A stretch of DNA of 57,779 bases from Microvirga sp. Its GTDB lineage: Bacteria; Pseudomonadota; Alphaproteobacteria; Rhizobiales; Beijerinckiaceae. Each line of letters begins with the position of its first letter. The first letter of the stretch is position 1. This document shows, piece by piece, positions 42,523-50,774 of this stretch. The translations under genes and the position numbers were made by a program. Under the pieces are notes generated by a model that saw nothing but the letters and a program-made list of their open reading frames with translations, ran no database searches and was not told the DNA's origin. Location: positions 1-57,779 of the forward strand of contig JAQSWQ010000044.1 in assembly GCA_029266525.1 (NCBI GenBank), in the 5' to 3' direction.

Positions 42523-43331
42523 GCCGCCCTCCGGAAGATCTTGCCGAACAGGCTCTTGCGGTCGTTCGGGACGGTCATCGCGACGGTCTCGCCCATGAGG
42601 CGGCGGGCCGCCGCCGCATAGGCGCGGGCGGGCGCGCTCATCGCGTTCGAGAGCGTCACCGGCGAGCCCATGTTGGAGGCCTTCAGCACCTCCTCCGACT
42701 CCGGGATGATGCCGAGCAGCGGGATCGATAGGATCTCCAGGACATCCTCGGTGGTCAGCATCTCGCCGCGCTGGGCGCGGGCGGGGTCGTAGCGGGTGAG
42801 CAGCAGGTGCTTCTCGACGCGCTCGCCCTTCTCGGCCTTCAAGGTCTTCGAATCGAGGAGGCCGATGATGCGGTCCGAGTCGCGTACCGAGGAGACCTCG
42901 GGATTGGTGACCACGACCGCCACCTCGGCGTGGCGCATGGCCAATGTCGCGCCGCGCTCGATGCCGGCGGGGCTGTCGCAGATCACCCAGTCGAATTTCT
43001 CCTGCAGCTCCTCCATCACCCGCGCCACGCCCTCCTCGGTGAGCGCGTCCTTGTCGCGGGTCTGCGAGGCCGGCAGGATCGACAGCGTGTCGACGCGCTT
43101 GTCGCGGATCAGCGCCTGCACGAGCTTGGCGTCGCCCTGGACCACGTTGATGAGGTCGAAGACGACGCGCCGCTCGGCCCCCATCACGAGGTCGAGGTTG
43201 CGCAGGCCGACGTCGAAATCGACCACCACCACGTTCTGCCCGCTCTGGGCGAGCGCTGCCCCGAGGGCCGCGGTCGAGGTGGTCTTGCCCACCCCTCCCT
43301 TGCCCGATGTCACCACCATGACCTTCGCCAT
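42519..43331 (-). CDS. minD: septum site-determining ATPase MinD
   Basis: 270-residue ParA/MinD-family ATPase from ATG 43331. The deviant Walker A is [22 protein letters not shown] with the signature Lys. [17 protein letters not shown] and [17 protein letters not shown] are the switch motifs. The amphipathic membrane-targeting helix is at the C-terminus ([13 protein letters not shown]). Recruits MinC to the membrane. Confidence 0.98.
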   Translation of the reverse strand: MAKVMVVTSGKGGVGKTTSTAALGAALAQSGQNVVVVDFDVGLRNLDLVMGAERRVVFDLINVVQGDAKLVQALIRDKRVDTLSILPASQTRDKDALTEEGVARVMEELQEKFDWVICDSPAGIERGATLAMRHAEVAVVVTNPEVSSVRDSDRIIGLLDSKTLKAEKGERVEKHLLLTRYDPARAQRGEMLTTEDVLEILSIPLLGIIPESEEVLKASNMGSPVTLSNAMSAPARAYAAAARRLMGETVAMTVPNDRKSLFGKIFRRAA

Positions 43332-43350
43332 TGTCTTGACCCCCACCCCT

Positions 43351-44061
43351 CTAGTTCAAGGTTTCGAGCGTGATCGCCTCGCCGTCGAGGCGCGCCTGCA
43401 CGGCGCGACCGCGGAACTGCCCGTCCATGTCCTCGGCGGTCTTGTAGAGCCCGTCGATGGCGATGAGCTCGGCCTCGAGCTTGCGGCAATAGATGCGGGC
43501 CCGGGCGTCGCCCATCGAGCCGGCGATGGCGCGGCCGCGCAGCGTGCCGTAGACATGGATCGAGCCGCCGGCGACGATCTCGGCGCCCGAGGAGACCGAG
43601 CCCACGACCGTCACGTCGCCCTCGGGGAAGACGATCGACTGGCCCGAGCGCACCGGCGTCTCGAGAAGGAGCGAGGCGGGCCTCGGCGCGGCCGGCGCGG
43701 CGGTCGCCGCGCGCTTCGCGCTCGCCTCGACGAGATCGACGTCGGCGGCGGGACGCCCGCCGGTCATCGGCGGCGGCAGGCCGAGCCCCAATTGCTGCGG
43801 GTCGGCACCCTCGAGCCCCATGATGCGGATGCCGCGCCGGTTGAGCTCGGCGATCAGCTGCGCGAGCTCGCTCCTGAGCGGCGGCAGGCGCGACACGTCG
43901 ACCACGATGGCGCGGCCCGAGAAGAAGCCCGGCGAGCGCGCGATCAGGGCGTCGAGCCCGTCGAGCCAGCGCTCGGTCGGCGGCTCGGGCGCCAGCATCA
44001 GCGCCATGAAGGAGCGGCCGCGAAGGCGGATCGTCGGTGTGCTGCTGGCGGCGGCGGGCAC
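43351..44061 (-). CDS. minC: septum formation inhibitor MinC
   Basis: A 236-residue FtsZ-polymerisation inhibitor from GTG 44061. N-terminal domain RLRGRSFMALMLAPEPP onward and a C-terminal right-handed beta-helix domain with GDVTVVGSVSSGAEIVAGGSIHVYGTLRGRAIAG and RIYCRKLEAELIAI, the MinC_C signature. Variable Ala/Pro linker (AATAAPAAPRPA). First gene of minCDE. Confidence 0.96.
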   Translation of the reverse strand: MPAAASSTPTIRLRGRSFMALMLAPEPPTERWLDGLDALIARSPGFFSGRAIVVDVSRLPPLRSELAQLIAELNRRGIRIMGLEGADPQQLGLGLPPPMTGGRPAADVDLVEASAKRAATAAPAAPRPASLLLETPVRSGQSIVFPEGDVTVVGSVSSGAEIVAGGSIHVYGTLRGRAIAGSMGDARARIYCRKLEAELIAIDGLYKTAEDMDGQFRGRAVQARLDGEAITLETLN

Positions 44062-44137
44062 GGGCTTAATGATTCCTTTGCGAATGCGATTTGGCGCGGA
44101 TCGTGGTTAGCGAAGGGTTAAGGGCGGCCGGGCGCAA

Positions 44138-44557
44138 TCAACTCAAGCGAAGGCAGGCGCGGCTCGGGCCGGCGGCGTCGAGCCGGGCGCGGAAGCGGCG
44201 GGCCGCGTCGAGCAGAAGCCGCCGGCGCCGAACGTCGGCGCCTTCCCGGCCCGGGCGGAGATCGCCGACGATCATCGCCGCCGCGCGGTGCAGATCGTCG
44301 GCCGCCAAGGCGAGCCCGGGGTCGCGCTCGACCAGCGCCAGAATCTCGATGAGGAAGGCCTCGAGCTCGCGCAGCGCCCCCTCGCCGCCCTCGCCTTCGG
44401 CGACGCGCCCGACCGCCAGCTCGACGAAGCTCAGCGCATCGCCGACGGCGGAGCGGAACGAGAAGGCCTCGCGCGGCGGCCCGAACTCGCCCTCCCCGAG
44501 CCCGCCCCGATGCAGGCCGGCCGCCTCGGAGCCCGTGACAGGAATCACCCCGACCAT
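44138..44557 (-). CDS. hypothetical protein
   Basis: A 139-residue frame from ATG 44557. No signal peptide or membrane helix. Helical, Arg/Glu-rich sequence (FVELAVGRVAEGEGGEGALRELEAFLIEILALVERDP) resembling four-helix proteins such as regulators with a flagellin/FlaF- or HPt-like look, but no family is recognised. 76 bp upstream of minC in the same direction, so it may share a promoter region. Codon usage fits the neighbourhood. Confidence 0.55.
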   Translation of the reverse strand: MVGVIPVTGSEAAGLHRGGLGEGEFGPPREAFSFRSAVGDALSFVELAVGRVAEGEGGEGALRELEAFLIEILALVERDPGLALAADDLHRAAAMIVGDLRPGREGADVRRRRLLLDAARRFRARLDAAGPSRACLRLS

Positions 44558-44641
44558 CGCCGCCGCCTTTCTGTTCGGATGCGGCAAGCAGAGCGCGTTA
44601 TGGTTAACGGCGGGTTACGACCGGCGCATGCGCGGGCAGCC

Positions 44642-45856
44642 TCAGGCCGCAGCCGCCACGGCGTCGCGCGGCATCGTCCGCAGCCGGCCGAGAGCCGAAG
44701 CGAGCGGCACCGCGAGCGAAAGCCCGAAGCCGGCGAGCACCAGGACAAGCGCCGCATCGAGGCCGAAGGCCCAGGCGACGGTGCCGCCGGCAAAGGCGCC
44801 GAGCGGGCGCACCCCGTAGATCGCGACCTGGATCGTCGCCGCGACCCGGCCCATCAGCTGCGGCGGGGTGACCAATTGCCGGATGGTGGTCTGGCAGATG
44901 AGCCACAGCATCGGCCCGAACCCGACCAGAAAGAAGGCGGCGCCGGCCGCCGGCAGCCCGCCGCCACGTGCGGCGAGCATCAAGAGCAGCGGCGAGAGCA
45001 GGGACAGGGCAGGACCGGCGATAAGCACGACCCGCGGCTCGAAGCGCGCGAGCACGCGCCCGGCGCAGGCCGCGCCGAGCAGCAGCCCGAGGCCGTAGCC
45101 GGCCTGGGCGAGGCCGGTCTGCGCCGGGTCGAGCCCGATGCGCTCCAGCGCGAAGGGCACGGCGACCGCAAGCAGCGCGAAGAAGGCGAAGTTCCAGAAC
45201 ACCGCGCAGAGCGCGATGCCGCGCAGGAGCGCATGGCGAAGCGCGAAGCGCGCGCCTTCGCGGATGGCGTCGAGCAACGGCGGCTTTGCCGGACGCGATG
45301 CAGCCGTCGGGGCTGAAAGGCTGCTCACCGCGAAGGCAGCCGCCGCACAGGCGAGCGCGGCCGCCGCAAAGCCGAGGGCGGGCGAGGCCCGTTCGGCGAG
45401 CAGGCCCGCCGCAATCGGCGCAAGGAGCGTCGCCGCGGCGCGGGCGAGCTCGAGCCGCGCATTGGCGGCCGGAAGCCGCTCGGCCGGAACAAGCTCCGGC
45501 ACGAGCGCCAGCGCGCACAGGCTCAGGATGACGGCGCCCCCGGCGCCGGCGAAGCAGGCGGCGGCCAGCGCGAAGCTCGGCCCGGCGACCGCGGCCGCGC
45601 CGGCGCCGAGGAAGGCAGCCGCCGCCACCCCCTGCGCGGCGGCGATCAGCGCCGGCTTCGACAGGCGGTCGGCGAGCACGCCGGCCGGGAGGGACACCAG
45701 CAGCCATGCGAGCCCCTGCACGCCGACCAGGACGCCGACCGTGCCCGGCCCCGCCCCGAGCACGAGCACCGCGGTCAAAGGCAGCGCGGCGACGGCGAGC
45801 TGGTCGCCGAGATGGGCGCCGGCGCTCGAGGCGAGAAGACGCGAGAAGGGCGACAT
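44642..45856 (-). CDS. MFS transporter (EntS/enterobactin exporter-like)
   Basis: A 404-residue 12-TM major facilitator. N-terminal FSRLLASSAGAHLGDQLAVAALPLTAVLVL and the loop LPAGVLADRLSKPALIAAAQG (motif A variant) are typical of the EntS/MFS_3 type. Both halves are Ala/Leu-rich with long hydrophobic helices. It ends RLRTMPRDAVAAAA. The substrate is not predictable; this class exports siderophores, macrolides and other small molecules. Confidence 0.85.
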   Translation of the reverse strand: MSPFSRLLASSAGAHLGDQLAVAALPLTAVLVLGAGPGTVGVLVGVQGLAWLLVSLPAGVLADRLSKPALIAAAQGVAAAAFLGAGAAAVAGPSFALAAACFAGAGGAVILSLCALALVPELVPAERLPAANARLELARAAATLLAPIAAGLLAERASPALGFAAAALACAAAAFAVSSLSAPTAASRPAKPPLLDAIREGARFALRHALLRGIALCAVFWNFAFFALLAVAVPFALERIGLDPAQTGLAQAGYGLGLLLGAACAGRVLARFEPRVVLIAGPALSLLSPLLLMLAARGGGLPAAGAAFFLVGFGPMLWLICQTTIRQLVTPPQLMGRVAATIQVAIYGVRPLGAFAGGTVAWAFGLDAALVLVLAGFGLSLAVPLASALGRLRTMPRDAVAAAA

Positions 45857-45930
45857 GGCGGCACTCCGTGTGCCGCCGGTGTCTCACCCGGCCGAGGCGC
45901 CGGCGACCCGATTCCTGCGCCGGGCTGCCG

Positions 45931-46572
45931 CTACTCAGCCGCGGCCGGGCGGTCCCCGGCCTTGGCCAGCACCTCGAGCCAGGCCGCCGCCGGCTGGGCG
46001 CCCGAAACGGCCCAGGCATTGTCGATGATGAAGAACGGCACGCCGGAGATGCCGAGCTCGCCGGCCCGGCGCTCGCCGGCGACGACGCCCGCGCGAAGCT
46101 CGTCGTCATGGAGCGCCGCCCGCGCCTGCTCGGGGTCGAGGCCTGCCCGCTCGGCGATCGCGACCAGCACGGCCTCGTCGCCGATATCCGCCGCCTCCTC
46201 GAAGTAGGCCGCGAACAGCGCCTCGACGACGGCGTCGCCCTTCCCGCGCTCTTGCGCATGCGCGATCAGCATATGGGCGCGCCGGGTGTTGGGCGTGCGC
46301 TGCATGCGGTCGAAGGCGAAGCGGATGCCCTCGTCGAGCCCGGTCTGGCGCATCTGCGCGTCGAGCGCGGCGGCGCGCTCCGGGCCGAACTTCCGCGCTC
46401 GGTACTCGGATCGCGCCATCCCTTCCGGCGGCATGTCGGGATTGAGCTCGAAGGGCAGCCACTCGATCGCGACCGCGCCGGCAAGCCCCGCCTCGCCGAG
46501 GGCGCGCTCGAGCCGGCGCTTGCCGATCAGGCACCAGGGGCAGATCACGTCGGAAAAGATGGCGATGTGCAT
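45931..46572 (-). CDS. DsbA family oxidoreductase (FrnE-like)
   Basis: 213-residue cytosolic thioredoxin-fold protein with a helical insertion. The redox centre is [17 protein letters not shown] (CPWC). [21 protein letters not shown] carries the cis-Pro loop, [12 protein letters not shown] is typical of FrnE/2-hydroxychromene-2-carboxylate isomerase-like proteins. ATG 46572 has GGAGAGCGGG upstream. FrnE proteins are redox or isomerase enzymes; the substrate is unknown. Confidence 0.9.
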   Translation of the reverse strand: MHIAIFSDVICPWCLIGKRRLERALGEAGLAGAVAIEWLPFELNPDMPPEGMARSEYRARKFGPERAAALDAQMRQTGLDEGIRFAFDRMQRTPNTRRAHMLIAHAQERGKGDAVVEALFAAYFEEAADIGDEAVLVAIAERAGLDPEQARAALHDDELRAGVVAGERRAGELGISGVPFFIIDNAWAVSGAQPAAAWLEVLAKAGDRPAAAE

Positions 46573-46706
46573 CCCGCTCTCCTCATGAGGCGCTGCCTCG
46601 ATTGTGGTGCCGCCGCGAGATGCGCGCAACCAGGCCGGCCAGTGACGCGGCGCTTGACGGGCCGCGGCATATCCTCCGTCATGACACCTCCGCAAAGGAG
46701 CCCGCC

Positions 46707-47165
46707 ATGCTGTACATCCGACTGCCCGTCCTCGCCTTCACGCTCGCGCTCGCCGGATCCGCGGCGGCGCAGACCGCCGGCTTCAAGCAGGTCGTCTCGA
46801 CCCCGAACGCGCCCGAGGCCATCGGCCCCTACTCCCAGGCGATCCGCGCCGGCAATCTCTTGTTCCTCGCCGGCCAGATCGCGATCGACCCCAAGACCAA
46901 GCAGCTCATGAAGGATGCCGGCATCGAGGACCAGACCCGGCTCGTGCTCGAGAACCTCAAGGCCGTGCTCGAGGCCGACGGCCTGACCATGGATCACGTC
47001 GTCTCGACGAGCGTGTTCCTGAAGGACCTGAACGAGTTCGGCAAGATGAACGAGGTCTACGCCACCTTCTTCAAGAGCGCCCCCCCGGCCCGCGCCACCG
47101 TCGAGGTCGCTCGGCTCCCGCGCGACGTGAAGGTCGAGATCGCGGCGATCGCGGTCCGGCCATAG
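46707..47165 (+). CDS. exported RidA-family protein
   Basis: 152 residues from ATG 46707, with an excellent AAAGGAG ribosome site. The N-terminal [17 protein letters not shown] is a signal peptide, so this RidA is predicted periplasmic, unlike the cytosolic one at 2116. Mature RidA fold: [33 protein letters not shown], and the active-site Arg in [21 protein letters not shown] periplasmic enamine/imine deaminase or ligand-binding role is inferred. Faces the FrnE gene divergently. Confidence 0.88.
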   Translation: MLYIRLPVLAFTLALAGSAAAQTAGFKQVVSTPNAPEAIGPYSQAIRAGNLLFLAGQIAIDPKTKQLMKDAGIEDQTRLVLENLKAVLEADGLTMDHVVSTSVFLKDLNEFGKMNEVYATFFKSAPPARATVEVARLPRDVKVEIAAIAVRP

Positions 47166-47214
47166 GGCCGGCGCAGTCGGGAAGCTTGCAGCCGTCCCGC
47201 GTCCTGGTGAGCTG

Positions 47215-47370
47215 ATGCTGAAGGCGATCAAATCAGCGGGTATGAAAGGACCCGATTGGCCACCCCCCGCGTCTCCCCCGGCCCCAAAGCCAAGCCCGCT
47301 TGAGAATCGACCGAAGCCGGCACCCGCGCCAGTGCGGAGAGACGACTTAGACGGCGATATTCCCTTCTGA
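47215..47370 (+). CDS. small ORF with SSB-like acidic C-terminal tip
   Basis: A 51-codon frame from ATG 47215. A Pro/Ala-rich linker (PDWPPPASPPAPKPSPLENR, then PKPAPAPVRR) ends in DDLDGDIPF, which closely mirrors the DDDIPF tip by which SSB proteins and some phage/mobile proteins recruit partners. No OB-fold precedes it. The frame is open upstream (AAVPRPGEL) without a clear start, so it may be the tail of a decayed phage or plasmid gene. Real expression is uncertain. Confidence 0.35.
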   Translation: MLKAIKSAGMKGPDWPPPASPPAPKPSPLENRPKPAPAPVRRDDLDGDIPF

Positions 47371-47446
47371 GGATCGCGGGGGCGCTTGGGGCGCTTCACT
47401 GGTACATCGGTCTTCTCGCGCGACAATGCTCGCTACTTGTGACAAT

Positions 47447-47476
47447 CGCTATCCCGAGCCCCATATGGGGATAGCG
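47447..47476. repeat. palindrome at the edge of the IS remnant
   Basis: CGCTATCCC and GGGATAGCG arms with CGAGCCCCATATG between them, directly left of the 25-bp direct repeat. Confidence 0.6.
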
Positions 47477-47487
47477 GCACCCCCTGC

Positions 47488-47512
47488 AAATTTCAAAAGA
47501 CCCCACTACCCG
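47488..47512 (+). repeat. 25-bp direct repeat, left copy
   Basis: AAATTTCAAAAGACCCCACT-ACCCG. Matches 48288-48312 with one mismatch. The truncated transposase reading frame starts right at its 3' end (GAC ACG AAG CTT). Confidence 0.75.
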
Positions 47513-47523
47513 ACACGAAGCTT

Positions 47524-48093
47524 GTGGTGACGTGGCTAGTTGGCGGTCGAGACGGCGCTTATGCCCTGGCCTTCATGGACGATCTGCGGGAGCGCCTCGC
47601 CAACCGGGTGCAGCTCACGTCGGACGATCACAGGGCCTATCTAGAGGCCGTTGAGGGCGCGTTCGGCGGCGACGTTGACTATGCGCAGCTTGTCAAGATT
47701 TACGGCGAAAGCCCGGATAGCTTCAAAGGCCGTTACTCCCCGGCAGAGTGCATCGGAGCCGAGAAGCGGCGCATCGAAGGCTCACCCGATCCGAAGCATA
47801 TCAGCACGTCCTTTGCCGAGCGTATGAACCTCAGCATGAGGATGCACATGCGCCGCTTCACGCGGCTGACAAACGCCTTCTCAAAGAAGGTCGAGAACCA
47901 CGTTCACTCGCTCGCACTGTTCACGACCTACTACAATTTCGTGCGGGTCCATAAGACGCTGCGCATGAGCCCGGCGATGGCCGCTGGCGTGTCGGATCGG
48001 CTTTGGGATATAGGCGATATCGTGAAGCTGGTTGAGGCTACGGAGACGAAGCCCGCGAAGCGCGGGCCGTACAAGAAACGCGAAGCGGCGTGA
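47524..48093 (+). pseudogene. IS1-family transposase, C-terminal part only
   Basis: Encodes roughly the last 190 of about 300 residues; homology begins at DTKLVVTWLVG (47512), directly at the end of the left repeat. Present: RVQLTSDDHRAYLEAVE (second Asp region), DPKHISTSFAERMNLSMRMHMRRFTRLTNAFSKKVENH with the catalytic Glu, and KTLRMSPAMAAG. Missing: the N-terminal helix-turn-helix and the first Asp segment. A complete copy would be needed to mobilise it. Ends KRGPYKKREAA, overlapping the next ORF by 4 bp. Confidence 0.85.
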
Positions 48094-48287
48094 ACGTGAG
48101 ACGACTCGTTCCGGCATTGGCCGGGATAGCCACTTTTGCGGCCCTTAGCTGGGTATGGGCGACCGTCCTCTTTTTCGTGCTTTTGGCCGCACCGACAATC
48201 GTGTTCTATATCGCGCTGATGTTAGCCCTGCTTCTCACGGTTCATACAAGTCGGCTCGCTTACCGCTGGGCCTCAAGACCGCGCTGA
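48090..48287 (+). CDS. small membrane protein inside the direct-repeat bounded segment
   Basis: 65-residue frame from GTG 48090 overlapping the transposase stop (GTGA). Two hydrophobic stretches: LVPALAGIATFAALSWVWATVLFFVLLAAPT and IVFYIALMLALLLTVHTSRLA, with a basic end. No family recognised. Its position between the remnant transposase and the right direct repeat makes it either a passenger gene or a chance frame in decayed DNA. Confidence 0.4.
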   Translation: MNVRRLVPALAGIATFAALSWVWATVLFFVLLAAPTIVFYIALMLALLLTVHTSRLAYRWASRPR

Positions 48288-48312
48288 AAATTTCAGAAGA
48301 CCCCACTACCCG
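48288..48312 (+). repeat. 25-bp direct repeat, right copy
   Basis: AAATTTCAGAAGACCCCACT-ACCCG, one mismatch to 47488-47512. Defines an 800-bp segment holding the transposase fragment and the small membrane ORF. Confidence 0.75.
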
Positions 48313-48361
48313 TTTTCGCGGCGGCGCTTGCTAAGCCGCGAAATATGCTAGGCTCCAAGTC

Positions 48362-48658
48362 ATGAGGGCACAGGAGGCTCTTTCCGTCTTGCGCCGCTGT
48401 GAAGGCGATCTGCGCGCGCGCGGCGTACGGTGGGCGGCGCTGTTCGGCTCGATCGCTCGCGGCGACGGCCGCGGCGACAGCGACATCGACATCATGGTCG
48501 AGATCGAGCCCGACGCGCGCATGACGGTCTTCGATTACGCCGACCTGAAGGAATACATCGCCGGCCTTTTTGACGGACCCGTCGACGTGGTAAGCCGCGA
48601 CGCGCTCAAGGCCCATGTCCGTCCCGCCGCGACGGCCGACGCCATCTACGCGTTCTGA
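48362..48658 (+). CDS. MNT-type nucleotidyltransferase domain protein (MntA antitoxin family)
   Basis: 98-residue DNA-polymerase-beta-like nucleotidyltransferase of the minimal (MNT) kind. Catalytic motif LFGSIARGDGRGDSDIDIMVEI (GSxxRGDxxxDSDID) is intact. In MntA-HepT systems this protein AMPylates the HEPN RNase toxin HepT. No HEPN-domain gene lies on either side: 92 bp to the aldehyde dehydrogenase start downstream, and mobile remnants upstream. So it is an orphan or half-deleted antitoxin. Confidence 0.85.
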   Translation: MRAQEALSVLRRCEGDLRARGVRWAALFGSIARGDGRGDSDIDIMVEIEPDARMTVFDYADLKEYIAGLFDGPVDVVSRDALKAHVRPAATADAIYAF

Positions 48659-48750
48659 TCCGGCCGGCGCCGCAGTCGAAGCTGGACTCCCTGTTCAGCC
48701 TTGTGGAAAAGACTTGTCGCTCATTTCGCATCCCAGACCGCGGGTGACCC

Positions 48751-50184
48751 ATGCTCCATCAGAACCTCATCGCCGGCGAATGGACCGAGGGCGTCGCCGT
48801 GAACCGCGACATCAACCCCTCGAACCTCGACGATGTGGTCGGGGAATATGCCCGCGCCGATGCGCGCCAGGCCGAGACCGCGATCGAGGCTGCCCATGAG
48901 GCCTTCAAATCCTGGTCGCGGGCGACCCCCGAGGAGCGCTCGGACGTGCTCGACCGCGTCGCGACCGAGGTCCTCGCCCGCAAGGACGAGCTCGGCCGGC
49001 TCCTCTCGCGCGAGGAGGGCAAGACGCTGCCCGAAGGGATCGGCGAGGCGGTGCGGGCCGGCCGCATCTTCAAGTTCTTCGCCGGCGAGGCGCTGAGGAT
49101 CGGCGGCGAGAAGATCCCGTCGGTGCGGGCCGGCGTCGAGGTCGAGATCACCCGCGAGCCCGAGGGCGTGATCGGCATCATCACGCCGTGGAACTTCCCG
49201 ATCGCCATCCCAGCCTGGAAGATCGCGCCGGCGCTCGCCTACGGCAACTGCGTCGTGTTCAAGCCGGCCGACCTCGTGCCGGGCTGCGGCTGGGCGCTTG
49301 CCGACATCATCGCGCGCTCGGGGATTCCCGCGGGCGTGTTCAACCTCGTGATGGGCTCAGGATCGCAGGTCGGCAACGCCATCGTGCGCTCGCCGAAGGT
49401 GCGCGGCGTGAGCTTCACCGGCTCGGTCGACACCGGCCGCAAGGTCGCAGCGGATCTCGTCGCTCGCGGCGCCAAGGTCCAGCTCGAGATGGGCGGCAAG
49501 AACCCGATGGTCGTGCTCGACGACGCGAACCTCGACATCGCCGTGGGGGCGTGCGTGAACGGCGCCTTTTTCTCGACCGGCCAGCGCTGCACCGCCTCGA
49601 GCCGCCTCATCGTGCAGTCGGGCATCCACGACAAGTTCGTCGATGCGGTCGGCCAGAAGCTCGCGCAGCTGAAGGTCGACGACGCCTTGAAGCCCGGCAC
49701 CGACATCGGCCCGGTGGTGAGCCAGGACCAGCTCGACCAGGACCTCTCCTATGTCGACATCGGCCGCCACGAGGGCGCGCGCCTCATGACCGGCGGCGAG
49801 CGCCTCAACCGCGAGACGCCGGGCTACTACATGGCGCCGGCGCTGTTCGTCGACACCACGAACGACATGCGCATCAACCGCGAGGAAATCTTCGGGCCGG
49901 TCGCGACGGTGATCCGGGTGAAGGACTACGAGGAGGCGGTCGCGATCGCGAACGACACCGAGTTCGGGCTGTCGTCGGGCATCTGCACGAGCTCGCTGAA
50001 GCACGCCTCGGATTTCAAGCGCCGCTCCTCGGCCGGCATGGTGATGGTCAACCTGCCGACCGCCGGCGTCGACTACCACGTGCCCTTCGGCGGCCGCAAA
50101 GGCTCCTCTTACGGCCCGCGCGAGCAGGGCGCCTATGCGCGCGAGTTCTACACCTCGGTGAAGACCGCCTACACGCTGCCCTGA
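48751..50184 (+). CDS. aldehyde dehydrogenase (NAD(P)-dependent; 2-oxoglutarate-semialdehyde dehydrogenase-like)
   Basis: 477-residue ALDH superfamily enzyme. The N-terminal HQNLIAGEWTEG is typical. Cofactor-binding ITPWNFPIAIPAWK, the FTGSVDTGR turn, catalytic Glu in LEMGGKNPMVVLDD and nucleophile Cys in GQRCTASSRLI are all present. C-terminal GGRKGSSYGPREQGAYAREFYT resembles the alpha-ketoglutaric semialdehyde dehydrogenase and 2,5-dioxovalerate group. The exact aldehyde is unknown. A degenerate copy of its last codons and 3' flank recurs at 52688-52741. Confidence 0.92.
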   Translation: MLHQNLIAGEWTEGVAVNRDINPSNLDDVVGEYARADARQAETAIEAAHEAFKSWSRATPEERSDVLDRVATEVLARKDELGRLLSREEGKTLPEGIGEAVRAGRIFKFFAGEALRIGGEKIPSVRAGVEVEITREPEGVIGIITPWNFPIAIPAWKIAPALAYGNCVVFKPADLVPGCGWALADIIARSGIPAGVFNLVMGSGSQVGNAIVRSPKVRGVSFTGSVDTGRKVAADLVARGAKVQLEMGGKNPMVVLDDANLDIAVGACVNGAFFSTGQRCTASSRLIVQSGIHDKFVDAVGQKLAQLKVDDALKPGTDIGPVVSQDQLDQDLSYVDIGRHEGARLMTGGERLNRETPGYYMAPALFVDTTNDMRINREEIFGPVATVIRVKDYEEAVAIANDTEFGLSSGICTSSLKHASDFKRRSSAGMVMVNLPTAGVDYHVPFGGRKGSSYGPREQGAYAREFYTSVKTAYTLP

Positions 50185-50209
50185 ACGGAAGCTGTGCTGT
50201 GCGATCCCG
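50156..50209 (+). repeat. 3' end of aldehyde dehydrogenase, parent copy of a duplicated segment
   Basis: CGGTGAAGACCGCCTACACG-CTGCCCTGAACGGAAGCTGT-GCTGTGCGATCCCG: the last codons, stop and flank. Compare 52688-52741 (CGGTCGAAGACCGCCTGCAC-GCTGCCCTGAAGGAGCTGT-GCCGTACGG). Confidence 0.65.
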
Positions 50210-50333
50210 GGTGCTGTCCTGGGCCCGCGATGTCCAAATGCGCGGCGCCGAATGTCCCAGTTTGCCGCACGGTCTTGTGATCCCCGATGGACGTTCGAGC
50301 GTTTAGCTTCGCGCCGTAACGGAGGAATGGGCC

Positions 50334-50699
50334 ATGCGCAGCACCCTTGCTCTTACCGCGACCGTTCTCGCCCTCGCTTGGGCCGCGCCCGCGGCGGCCC
50401 AGATGTGCGGCGGCTCCCCAAGCACCACAGGCGCGAGCGCGACCACGGCCGGCGGCGGCATGATGTGCGGCATGGGCCAGCGCGCCGCGACCGATCCGAT
50501 GGCCGAGCCGAGCACCCCGTCACAAGGCCAGCGCGCGGCCGGCGGCTGCCCGTGCTGCCGCAACATGGCGATGATGCAAGGCGGCATGGGCGGTATGATG
50601 GGCGGCGGGCAACGCCCGGCTCAACCATCAACACCCACGCCGTCGACGCCGACGCAGCCTTCGATGCCCGACATGCCGGGGATGACGCCGCGGCAGTGA
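50334..50699 (+). CDS. exported Met/Cys/Gly-rich protein, putative metal-binding
   Basis: 121 residues from ATG 50334 with GGAGGAAT as ribosome site. Signal peptide LTATVLALAWAAPAAAQ. The mature chain has Cys/Met clusters: QMCGGSPS, MMCGMGQR, GGCPCCRNMAMMQGGMGGMMGGG and the MPDMPGM end. Such sequence suggests periplasmic soft-metal binding (copper or similar). No family recognised. First of four consecutive exported-protein genes. Confidence 0.7.
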   Translation: MRSTLALTATVLALAWAAPAAAQMCGGSPSTTGASATTAGGGMMCGMGQRAATDPMAEPSTPSQGQRAAGGCPCCRNMAMMQGGMGGMMGGGQRPAQPSTPTPSTPTQPSMPDMPGMTPRQ

Positions 50700-50774
50700 A
50701 AGCCCGGCCCCATCAACATGGTTTGCGCGCCGAGAGGATTGCGAGGGGCGGGCGGCGTCATTAGCTTCCCGACC

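Larger units (their letters stand above)
47166..47523. other. 358-bp region of mobile-DNA remnants upstream of the IS1-like fragment
   Basis: No full gene. Holds the small ORF at 47215-47370, the palindrome at 47447-47476 and the left direct repeat at 47488-47512, where the truncated transposase begins. Confidence 0.5.

Noticed and set aside
47524-48093. Intact IS1 transposase
   Set aside because: The N-terminal domain and first catalytic Asp segment are absent; homology begins directly at the direct repeat.
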